DNA of 64,000 nt from Bufo bufo (taxonomy: Eukaryota > Chordata > Amphibia > Anura > Bufonidae), in contig NC_053392.1 of the NCBI RefSeq assembly GCF_905171765.1, positions 405,398,565-405,462,564 on the forward strand, given 5' to 3'. How positions within the stretch are numbered: the stretch's first letter is position 1; every line of letters begins with the position of its first letter. The notes beneath the pieces are model-generated. The model saw only the letters and a list, made by a program, of their open reading frames with translations, made no database searches and was not told where the DNA came from. The translations under genes and the position numbers were made by a program. This document shows, one piece after another, positions 55,533-64,000 of this stretch.

Positions 55533-56203
55533 ATGCGGTACATCAAATAATATACAGTCAAGGTGATTAACATACAGCTTTTGTAAATGGTTTTAAAATA
55601 CTGGGCATAGTTTTCCATGTGTAAAATTGTTCATGTGCCTTGATGTACTTGTAACTGAATGCTGATCATAAAGTTTATCGCTAAAGACAAAATATCCCAT
55701 TGATGAAAGAAATTGGATGGAGCCAATCTGCTTAATATATTGGATGAAAAGACATTTATAACTTGATATTTAATGATTGCTTTTACATTTTCAGCCTACA
55801 TAGTGTTCCCCAAACTGCTTTCTCTGAGAGCCTTTTTCCTTCTCCCACTCTGCTCGATCGATCTGGTTGCACTGTTATACGAGTCCCTGCTCTTGGTCCC
55901 CATAGTCACTTTCTCTCCCACTCCCCTGAAATCTATCATCTTCCTGCCAGCATTTTCGACTTGTTCATTCCACTCCAGCTAAACATAGCTGTTTACATAC
56001 CTTCCATACAGTATGAAAAAGAAGTATGCATGGCTTTTGACAGTTTCTCACTGAAAATTGTTTCATTCTTTGATCAGTGGGTGTCATAGCAGTTGGACTT
56101 TCACCAAATCAATTGCTGAATATCACCAATCTATTAAATTAGAGATCAGTCTTATCTGTTGGAATACTTTTTACAAGGATATAAAGGTCCCATAGGAGCA
56201 GAA
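55533..56203. other. Unassigned, possible exon-like segment near 55797
   Basis: A TTGCTTTTACATTTTCAG sequence at about 55779-55796 looks like a splice acceptor, followed by a pyrimidine-rich stretch open for about 60 codons in one frame (hydrophobic, ending TCSFHSS). The translation matches nothing I recognise and no donor is evident, so I do not call a gene. Confidence 0.3.
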
Positions 56204-56206
56204 TTA

Positions 56207-56508
56207 GGCCTCATGAACACAACCGTATGTATTTTGTGGTCCGCAAAAAATACGGATGACATCCGTGTGCATTCTGTATTTTGCGGAACAGAACAGCTGG
56301 CCCCTAATAGAACAGTCCTATCCTTGTCCGTAATGCACACAATAATAGGACTTTTTTTGCAGAAAGGAAATACGGACATATGGAAATGGAATGCACACAG
56401 AGTAACTTCCGTTTTTTTTGCGGACCCATTGAAATGAATGGTTCCGTATACAGTATGCAAAAAAAAGAAACGGACATGGAAATAAAATATGTTTGTGTGC
56501 ATGAGGCC
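56207..56508. mobile_element. PIF/Harbinger-like MITE, 302 bp
   Basis: The ends GGCCTCATGAACACAA and TTTGTGTGCATGAGGCC form an inverted repeat with TTA on both sides (56204-56206 and 56509-56511). The interior is palindromic, built on ACGGA/TCCGT and TTGCGGA motifs. I recognise this as a very common amphibian MITE type. The superfamily is inferred from the TTA duplication. Confidence 0.85.
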
Positions 56509-56511
56509 TTA

Positions 56512-57172
56512 TAAGAAGAAATGGCAAAATTACAGGAAGCGATAAACATTTTGTTATTAAACTTTGTTTTTAAAGTAACATTGCAGTTTGCCGAATACTT
56601 AAAGGTGTCACATTGAATATTGATTGAATATTACATTTCTTTTCAATAAACCATAAATACAAAATATTATTTCTCAAAGGAATCATTTAAAAAATGTGCC
56701 ACAGAGCTGTTACATGTTTGTTATGGTGTACATGTAATGTGTCCAGTGTAAGTAACTCAGTCCTATTTCCAGATTCACTTGTATATGCAAGGGCAGTAAT
56801 TCTTGGTATTGTGCAGGCTGGCTAATAAGAAGCAGTGAGCTCAAAGCTACCTCTTCTCACCAGCACTGGGAACATTAGGTGGACTACTTGAGAGGAACAC
56901 CAGGACCAGGAGATGTCACAGAAACCTGTAGCAAGCAGAAACCTTATTAACATTCTTGGGGAATACATATTCCCATTCCTGCCTCAAACAACATTAGAAA
57001 AGGGTAGGGTAAAACATTCTTTAAATCTTTTACAGTGCCACAAATTTTCTCAAATACTGTATGTTTATTGCTTTGCCAAGCATCTTGCATGCTGAACTCA
57101 GTTTGCTTTTCCTATTGTAAAAGAGACCGATTTTGTTTCTGTTATGTTTTGGGGAACCCCTAAAATGATCTA
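56512..57172. other. No recognisable feature
   Basis: AT-rich, single-copy looking. The 60-codon frame at 56913 has no similarity I can name. It ends at the TTAA target of the autonomous piggyBac. Confidence 0.4.
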
Positions 57173-57269
57173 TTAACCACTTACCGTCACACTAACGCCG
57201 AAAGGCGTCATCTCTGCGGCGCTCCCAGGTCACACTAACGCCGATTGGCGTCATCTCGCGTGACCCGAG

Positions 57270-57500
57270 ATTTCCTGTGAACGCGCGCACACAGGCGCGC
57301 GCGTTCACAGGAACGCATAGTGCACAAGTTCTTCTGCAGCCTGCCGGCCGCGATCATTGGCTGGCAGGCTGTAGATTTTTGAATCGCCGAATGAAAAGGT
57401 TATGTCAGACGCTATTTTCAAAATAGCGTCTGATATAACTGCTGCCTGGTCCTCTGGTGGTCCCTTTCGCTTGGATCGACCACCAGAGGACACAGGCAGC
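57270..57500. repeat. Hairpin cluster at left end of autonomous piggyBac
   Basis: Stems in order: TTCCTGTGAACGCGCGC with its perfect complement (57271-57314); CAGCCTGCCGGCC and GGCTGGCAGGCTG (about 57338-57372); AGACGCTATTTT and AAAATAGCGTCT (57408-57432); and CCTGGTCCTCTGGTGGTC with its complement (about 57446-57497). They match the order of the hairpins at 3981-4205 although the primary sequences have diverged. Confidence 0.88.
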
Positions 57501-58117
57501 TCAGTAAGTAGCACCAAACACCACACTACACATTTACACATTACCCTGTCATTTATTAACCCCTTATTTAGCACCTGATCGCCCATATTAGACTCCCTGA
57601 TCACCCTGATCACCCCCTTGTCCCCCCCTGTCACTGATCACCCCCCCTGTAAGGGTCCCTTATCACCGCCAGTTAGTTAGCTACTTGCTAGGTAGTTTAG
57701 CGCCCAGCCCACCGCACCGCAGTCACTGATTAGTCGCTGATTAGCGTCATCGCTGTCGCTAATCAGCACTAGTACTATATAGTATCTGTAAGTGATCAAT
57801 ACTGATCGCAATCAGATCTATATAAGTACATTAGGGTCACCTTAGGCTCTACAAAACGCAGTGTTCGCCCGATCAGGCCTGATCTTTTGCGCACACTTGC
57901 GTTCAGTCCGCTCCACCGCAGTGACAGAAATTTTTTTTTCTGATCACTGCAAAAACACCGTAAAATCGCTGCGCCGCTATAAAGATCACTTTTGAGCTTT
58001 TTGGATCTTTATTAGCGGTCGCAGCTTTACTTCGCAAGCACTCCTTTTTGCTAGGTAGGTTTGCTCTTTTTCCTGGGTAGTCTCAGAGGAATACCCCCTA
58101 AATTTAGTGAACCCAAA

Positions 58118-60070
58118 ATGTCAAACAAGGGGTATTCCGCTGAAGAGGCCTACAGGATTCTGGCCCTGATGGATGAAAGCGATGGGGACGCCTCACCCGC
58201 TGAATCCAGTGGTTCAGAATATGAACCTGTAGACAGCAGTGGCACTCTAACCGCTAGTGAGGATGACGAGGTAGAGGTCCCTGCTACGGCCAGACGTACC
58301 CGATCCCATGTCAGGGTTCTGCCTACCCTGCATGATGACCCTCATTTGCAGCAGAGTGGTGCTAGCGCTGATCTTGTTTATGGTGCGGCATACACCAGCA
58401 GCGCAGCACACCCTGGACCTTCTACCAGCACTGCCGTATTCCCTGGTGAAGTGGCGAGCACCAGAAGGGCAGTTCCAGCTGGTACGGTGGCACGTGCAGT
58501 AACCCCCCTGTCGCAGCCACCACGTTCACAGGCCCGTAGAACCCTTAGTCTCCCAGAGGTGCTGGCAAATCCTAATTGGCACTCCCCTGCTTCCGCCGCA
58601 CCCGTATTGCCCCCTTTCACCGCCCAGTCTGGAGTTCGCGTGGAGACGGCTCATTTAGGATCGGCCCTTCAGTTTTTTGAGCTGTTCTTCACCGCGGATC
58701 TCTATGACCTAGTTGTGGCAGAAACCAACCGCTACGCCACACAGTTTATTACCGCCAATCCGGAAAGCTTCTATGCCCAGCCTTACCGGTGGAAACCAGT
58801 CACAGTTTCAGAGTTTAAAATTTTTTTGGGCCTTATCCTCAGCATGGGTCTAACTAAAAAAAATGTATTGCGGTCATATTGGTCTAAAGACCCAATACAT
58901 TACATGCCCATGTTCTCTGCTGCAATGTCTAGGGCACGTTTTGAGGTCATAATGTGCTTTATGCATTTTACGGACAATAGCACTTGTCATCCAAGAGGCC
59001 ACCCTGCTTATGACCGGCTCCACAAAATTCGGCCCCTCATAGACCATTTGTCATCCAGATTTGCAGATGCGTATACCCCTAATCAAAACATCTGCATAGA
59101 CGAGTTCCTAGTACATTTTACCGGGCGCCTTGGCATAAAACAGTACATCCCCAGCAAGCGCGCCCGTTATGGGGTCAAACTGTATAAGCTCTGTGAAAGG
59201 GCCACAGGCTATACATATCGTTTTAGGGTCTATGAGGGAAAAGACTCAAAACTGGAGCCGGTCGGATGTCCTGACTACCTGGGGAGCAGTGGCAAGATTG
59301 TTTGGGACTTGGTGTCACCCTTACTCCACAAGGGGTACCACTTATACGTGGACAATTTTTACTCAAGCGTGGCCCTCTTTCGGCACTTACATCTAGTCGG
59401 AATTCAATGCTGTGGCACCGCGCGACCTAGTCGCCGGGGCTTCCCCCAACGGCTCGTTAGTACCCGACTTGCACGGGGGGAGAGGGCTGCCTTGTGTGAC
59501 CAAGAACTGCTCGCGGTGAAGTGGAGGGACAAGAGGGACGTTTACCTTCTGTCCACCATTCACGCAGACACGACTGTCCAAATTGAACGGGCAACTGGAG
59601 TCATTGTGAAACCCCTCTCTGTCCATGACTATAACCTTCACATGGGAGGGGTGGACTTCAATGACCAGATGTTGGCTCCCTATTTAGTTTCCCGACGCAC
59701 CAGACGCTGGTATAAAAAGGTGTCTGTATATTTAATTCAATTGGCGATGTATAATAGTTTTGTTCTCTACAGTAAGGCTGGGAGAACAGGATCCTTCCTA
59801 AAATTCCAGGAAGAGATCATTTCGGAACTCCTGTATCCAGGAGGGTCCGTGCCCCAAGGCCCTGATGTAGTGAGCCGGCTACATGGCAGACACTTCCCGT
59901 CTGTCTATCCTGGTACCCCAACTCAACGTTCCCCAAGAAAAAGATGTCGTGTCTGCAGCAGGGCTGGAATAAGGCGTGACACCACCGTTTTTTGTCCTGA
60001 CTGTCCTGACCAGCCTGCCCTATGCATAGGGGAGTGTTTCCGCAAGTTCCACACTCAGGTACACTATTAG
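58118..60070 (+). CDS. piggyBac transposase (DDE, DDE_Tnp_1_7 type), 650 aa, uninterrupted
   Basis: It would excise and insert the element precisely at TTAA. The ATG at 58118 (MSNKGYSAEEA; A at -3) is the first in frame; the frame stays open 19 codons upstream but starts with TTG. Residues 1-170 are acidic and Ser/Pro-rich with little order (MDESDGDASPAESSGSEYEP). The transposase fold occupies about 175-560. Catalytic positions are D328 (NICIDEFLVHF), D412 (LYVDNFYSS) and D513 with D516 (MGGVDFNDQM). The C terminus (C610 to the end) is a Cys/His cross-brace of the CRVCS...CPDC...CFRKFH type, the DNA-end binding domain of the family. Longer than the ~590 residues usual for piggyBac mainly through the N-terminal region. 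No stop, shift or missing key residue. It could also serve the copy at 3886-8900. Confidence 0.95.
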   Translation: MSNKGYSAEEAYRILALMDESDGDASPAESSGSEYEPVDSSGTLTASEDDEVEVPATARRTRSHVRVLPTLHDDPHLQQSGASADLVYGAAYTSSAAHPGPSTSTAVFPGEVASTRRAVPAGTVARAVTPLSQPPRSQARRTLSLPEVLANPNWHSPASAAPVLPPFTAQSGVRVETAHLGSALQFFELFFTADLYDLVVAETNRYATQFITANPESFYAQPYRWKPVTVSEFKIFLGLILSMGLTKKNVLRSYWSKDPIHYMPMFSAAMSRARFEVIMCFMHFTDNSTCHPRGHPAYDRLHKIRPLIDHLSSRFADAYTPNQNICIDEFLVHFTGRLGIKQYIPSKRARYGVKLYKLCERATGYTYRFRVYEGKDSKLEPVGCPDYLGSSGKIVWDLVSPLLHKGYHLYVDNFYSSVALFRHLHLVGIQCCGTARPSRRGFPQRLVSTRLARGERAALCDQELLAVKWRDKRDVYLLSTIHADTTVQIERATGVIVKPLSVHDYNLHMGGVDFNDQMLAPYLVSRRTRRWYKKVSVYLIQLAMYNSFVLYSKAGRTGSFLKFQEEIISELLYPGGSVPQGPDVVSRLHGRHFPSVYPGTPTQRSPRKRCRVCSRAGIRRDTTVFCPDCPDQPALCIGECFRKFHTQVHY

Positions 60071-60137
60071 TGTAGGGATCGCGTGACACAGGACAGGCAC
60101 ACAGGGCTATTAGGGCCCTTTCACACAGAGCTGCTAC

Positions 60138-60236
60138 AAACCTCTCCTTTCACCTGGGACAAAGTGCATAATGTACTTCGCCACATCTCTGGGCGATTTG
60201 CGCTTTGCACATTGTCCCATGGGGAAGGAGAGGTTT
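60138..60236. repeat. Inverted repeat in the 3' region of the piggyBac transposase transcript
   Basis: AACCTCTCCTT pairs with AAGGAGAGGTT and GGGACAAAGTGCA pairs with TGCACATTGTCCC (one mismatch), giving a long interrupted stem about 70 bp after the stop codon. Confidence 0.75.
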
Positions 60237-60339
60237 GTCCTATAAAGGTAAAAAAAAAAAAAAAAATCACTGGTAAGCAAAAAAGTTATTGTTCTGTTTC
60301 AAAAGTTTATAAAAGTTAATGTTCTCTAAAGTTAATGTT

Positions 60340-60345
60340 AATAAA
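60340..60345 (+). terminator. Poly(A) signal AATAAA after the piggyBac transposase
   Basis: AATAAA lies 270 bp after the stop codon, followed by T-rich sequence at 60366-60385. Plausible mRNA 3' end signal. Confidence 0.6.
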
Positions 60346-60929
60346 TTTATTGCGTTGCGGCCTGTTTTTTTTTGTTTGTTTTTTTGACCTTCTAGGTGGA
60401 CCAAGCGATCGACTAGCTGCAGCACTGATGTGCATTCTGACAGAAGCATTGCGCTGCTGTCAGATTACACGCAAGTCGGTGTATGCGGCGCTGCAAGACG
60501 AGATTTCTCCTCTGCAGTAAAAGATACGTTTGCCGAGGCATATGAGCTGAGGAGGCGGCGGTGTTCATATACTTTGGCAAACACTTTGTATATATAAAAA
60601 AAATTAAAAAATCCCGGCAATGATTTATTTATCCACATCGATTGATGTGAATGGAGAAATCTGGTTTGCCAGGGCATACGAGCTAAGTGGGTATGGATGT
60701 TGGGCGGAGCTCCTATGTCCTGGCAGACGCCTTTCCCCTCATTTTTCTTTTTTTGGCAGAGATTTTTTCATCCACATTGATCGATGCGAATGAAGAAATC
60801 TGTGCCGTTCATTTTTTCTTTCAGCCCAGAGGCTGAACGGAAAAAAAAAATCTCATTACCCGTATGCTCAATATAAGGAGAATAGCAGAAACTCCTAATG
60901 CTGGCCATACATGTAATGATTGCGGAGAC

Positions 60930-62640
60930 CCCTAAATGCCAGGGCAGTACAAACACCCCACAAATGACCCCATTTTGGAAAGAAGACACCCCAAGGTATT
61001 CGCTGAGGGGCATATTGAGTCCAGGAAAGATTGAAATTTTTGTCCCAAGTTAGCGGAAAGGGAGACTTTGTGAGAAAAAACGAAAAAAATCAATTTCCGC
61101 TAACTTGTGCCAAAAAAAAAAAATTTCTTTGAACTCGCCATGCCCCTCATTGAATACCTTGGGGTGTCTTCTTTCCAAAATAGGGTCACATGTGGGGTAT
61201 TTATACTGCCCTGGCATTTTAGGGGCCGTAAAGCGTGAGAAGAAGTCTGGGATCCAAATGTCTAAAAATGCCCTCCTAAAAGGAATGTGGGCCCCTTTGC
61301 GCATCTAGGCTGCAAAAAAGTGTCACACATGTGGTATCTCCGTTCTCAGGAGAAGTTGGGGAATGTGTTTTGGGGTGTCTTTTTACATATACCCATGCTG
61401 GGTGAGAGAAATATCTTGGCAAAAGACAACTTTGTATAAAAAAAATGGGAAAAGTTGTCTTTTGCCAAGATATTTCTCTCACCCAGCATGGGTATATGTA
61501 AAATGACACCCCAAAACACATTCCCCAACTTCTCCTGAATACGGAGATACCAGATGTGTGACACTTTTTTGCAGCCTAGGTGGGCAAAGGGGCCCACATT
61601 CCAAAGAGCACTTTTCGGATTTCACTGGTCATTTTTTACAGAATTTGATTTCAAACTCCTTACCACACATTTGGGCCCCTAGAATGCCAGGGCAGTATAA
61701 CTACCCCACAAGTGACCCCATTTTGGAAAGAAGACACCCCAAGGTATTCGCTGATGGGCATAGTGAGTTCATGGAATTTTTTATTTTTTGTCACAAGTTA
61801 GTGGAATATGAGACTTTGTAAGAAAAAAAAAATAATAATAATAAATCATCATTTTCCACTAACTTGTGACAAAAAATAAAAAATTCTAGGAACTCGCCAT
61901 GCCCCTCATGGAATACCTTGGGGTGTCTTCTTTCCAAAATGGGGTCACTTGTGGGGTAGTTATACTGCCCTGGCATTCTAGGGGCCCAAATGTGTGGTAA
62001 GGAGTTTGAAATCAAATTCTGTAAAAAATGACCAGTCAAATCCGAAAGGTGCTCTTTGGAATGTGGGCCCCTTTGCCCACCTAGGCTGCAAAAAAGTGTC
62101 ACACATCTGGTATCTCTGTATTCAGGAGAAGTTGAGGAATGTGTTTTGGGGTGTCTTTTTACATATACCCATGCTGGGTGAGATAAATATCTTGGTAAAA
62201 TGCCAACTTTGTATAAAAAAATGGGAAAAGTTGTCTTTTGCCAAGATATTTCTCTCACCCAGCATGGGTATATGTAAAATGACACCCCAAAACACATTCC
62301 CCAACTTCTCCTGAGTACGGAGATACCAGATGTGTGACACTTTTTTGCAGCCTAGGTGGGCAAAGGGGCCCATATTCCAAAGAGCACCTTTCGGATTTCA
62401 CTGGTCATTTTTTACAGAATTTGATTTCAAACTCCTTACCACACATTTGGGCCCCTAGAATGCCAGGGCAGTATAACTACCCCACAAGTGACCCCATTTT
62501 GGAAAGAAGAGACCCCAAGGTATTTCGTGATGGGCATAGTGAGTTCATGGAAGTTTTTATTTTTTGTCACAAGTTAGTGGAATATGAGACTTTGTAAGGA
62601 AAAAAATAAATAAAAAAATCATCATTTTCCGCTAACTTGT
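60930..62640. repeat. Alternating inverted blocks in tail of autonomous piggyBac
   Basis: The same two blocks as at 5735-8340 alternate with symmetry centres at about 61085, 61440, 61830, 62215 and 62610. All short frames here are shadows of this structure. The unique right end begins after the last centre. Confidence 0.92.
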
Positions 62641-63219
62641 GACAAAAAATAAAAAGTTCTATGAACTCACTATGCCCATCAGCGAATACCTTAGGGTGTG
62701 TACTTTCCGAAATGGGGTCATTTGTGGGGTGTTTGTACTGTCTGGGTATTGTAGAACCTCAGGAAACATGACAGGTGCTCAGAAAGTCAGAGCTGCTTCA
62801 AAAAGCGGAAATTCACATTTTTGTACCATAGTTTGTAAACGCTATAACTTTTACCCAAACCATTTTTTTTTTACCCAAACATTTTTTTTTTATCAAAGAC
62901 ATGTAGAACAATAAATTTAGAGCAAAATTTATATATGGATGTCGTTTTTTTTGCAAAATTTTACAACTGAAAGTGAAAAATGTCATTTTTTTGCAAAAAA
63001 ATCGTTAAATTTCGATTAATAACAAAAAAAGTAAAAATGTCAGCAGCAATGAAATACCACCAAATGAAAGCTCTATTAGTGAGAAGAAAAGGAGGTAAAA
63101 TTCATTTGGGTGGTAAGTTGCATGACCGAACAATAAACCGCTAAAGTTGTGGAGTGCCGATTTGTAAAAAAGGGCCTGGTCACTAGGGGGGTATAAACCT
63201 GTGGTCCTTAAGTGGTTAA

Positions 63220-63702
63220 ATAAGGGAGCAAATAAAAAATATTCAAATCAAGAAATTGTTTTGTGTTATCTAACAGAAATGTTATATTTCATTGTCGCTT
63301 TACTAAAATGAAGTAGTTGTGACCATAAAAAAAACAAATGAAAAGTAGCATTTGTGACTCCAGGCAGTGGCTACTTACTTCACTGTTCTAGTCTTAAAAT
63401 ACTACCAGCTTAGTATAAATAAGTATTTTATAATACTGATATTGGTAATTTTTCAAAAATCGATGATTCATTTTTGGATGGAATATCATCCAAAAAAATT
63501 GAAATATTGCTTTATTTTGCTTAAAGCCCGCAGTACACATAGGGTATAAGGTAAAATTAATTTAAAAAAAAGGTTGGTAAAACATGAAGATATGGTGCAA
63601 TATAATACTGCAAATGCTTCAAACATCCTTTTCAAAAAAATGGTATTTACTATTATTACATGTGCTAAATGGAGAAAACAAACAAATCTTTGATTCCTAC
63701 TA
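63220..63702. other. No recognisable feature
   Basis: AT-rich host sequence after the piggyBac right target copy. Nothing supportable found. Confidence 0.4.
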
Positions 63703-64000
63703 GGGATGACTGAAGCCGAAGTCGCTTCGCTAAAAACTTCTGTTTAATGCTGTACGGAGATCCGTCTCTGTACAGCATTAAAATGTACAGCCTTTGATGA
63801 GTCAAAGTCAGTTATTCCCAAAGTCTTCCGAGACTTCAGTGAATAACTTTGGTATTTGATTTTTAAACTGGAAATTATTTAAAACTTTGATCTGAACCCG
63901 ACTTTGATTCCGAGGTACCAGTCGGAACCGATGCCAAGTCCGAATCCAAGTTTAAATTTTTTTTTTTTTTTCAGTTTAAAAATCAAATACCGAAGTTATT
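63703..64000. mobile_element. Fold-back MITE cut by the window edge
   Basis: It starts near CTAGGGATGACTGAAGCC, a terminus of the amphibian hAT-MITE style. It contains a hairpin TAATGCTGTAC / GTACAGCATTA (63747-63781) and an inverted repeat AATAACTTTGGTATTTGA (about 63842) with its near-complement TCAAATACCGAAGTTATT at 63983-64000. The right end lies outside the window. Confidence 0.55.

Larger units (their letters stand above)
57177..63215 (+). mobile_element. Autonomous-type piggyBac element, 6.0 kb
   Basis: TTAA flanks both ends (57173-57176 and 63216-63219). The termini CCACTTACCGTC and CTTAAGTGG are short inverted repeats (CCACTTA). Order: left end with hairpins, a 5' leader with TATAAAG at 57978-57984, the transposase, a 3' region with AATAAA at 60340-60345, a tail of alternating inverted blocks, and a right end nearly identical to that of the element at 3886-8900. 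Every part expected for self-mobilisation is present. Activity is not demonstrated. Confidence 0.95.

Noticed and set aside
55779..55982. A splice-acceptor-like TTTTACATTTTCAG followed by an open stretch, as a possible host exon
   Set aside because: No donor site, no recognisable protein, and flanked by MITEs; too weak for a gene call.

Overview
The window reads as repeat-rich, non-coding DNA from a large vertebrate genome, most likely a frog or toad. I base this on the mix of elements: a Penelope-like retroelement, Tc1/mariner, piggyBac with TTAA target sites, BED-finger hAT elements whose ends start TAGAGATGAGCGAA, CR1 and L1/Tx1-type LINEs, TG...CA LTRs and strongly palindromic MITEs. No host protein-coding gene, tRNA or rRNA is recognisable. 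Nearly every meaningful reading frame belongs to a transposable element.

Left block (1-9.25 kb): a three-level nest. A decayed Penelope-like element (RT plus GIY-YIG nuclease) is split by a DD34E Tc1 element with an unbroken transposase frame. That Tc1 is split in turn by a 5.0 kb piggyBac without transposase, bounded by TTAA duplications. The Penelope 3' end, with a hammerhead-like CTGATGA/GAAA core, resumes after the Tc1. From 9.25 to 13.4 kb lie BED-hAT N-terminal remnants in both orientations, two ~100 bp tandem arrays and a fold-back.

Central block (14.37-53.01 kb): a composite best explained as one old hAT-like element (15 bp terminal inverted repeats, 7/8-matching 8 bp target duplication) swollen by later insertions. 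Its left part has a CCAAT/CRE/TATA promoter module. It is interrupted by an L1 on the minus strand (14.99-24.70 kb), itself hit by an intact DD37E Tc1-like element, a MITE, a long palindrome and a piggyBac-like fragment. A hAT transposase fragment follows at 25.2-26.0 kb. A second hAT-like repeat-array element (26.11-51.99 kb, ends less certain) carries a ~110 bp satellite. Into it went a gag-only LTR retrotransposon with nearly identical LTRs, three solo LTRs, a palindromic hAT with a perfect 8 bp duplication, and a CR1. The CR1 was hit by a fourth solo LTR and a near full-length L1.

Right block (53.0-64.0 kb): low-feature DNA with a fold-back flanked by 18 bp duplications and two MITEs with clean target duplications. 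Then comes a 6.0 kb piggyBac with TTAA duplications, terminal repeats, a poly(A) signal and an unbroken 650-codon transposase with all expected acidic residues and a Cys-rich C terminus. It shares ends, hairpins and its tail of alternating inverted blocks with the transposase-less copy at 3.9-8.9 kb, so the two look like an autonomous/non-autonomous pair. This pair is the most interesting system in the window.
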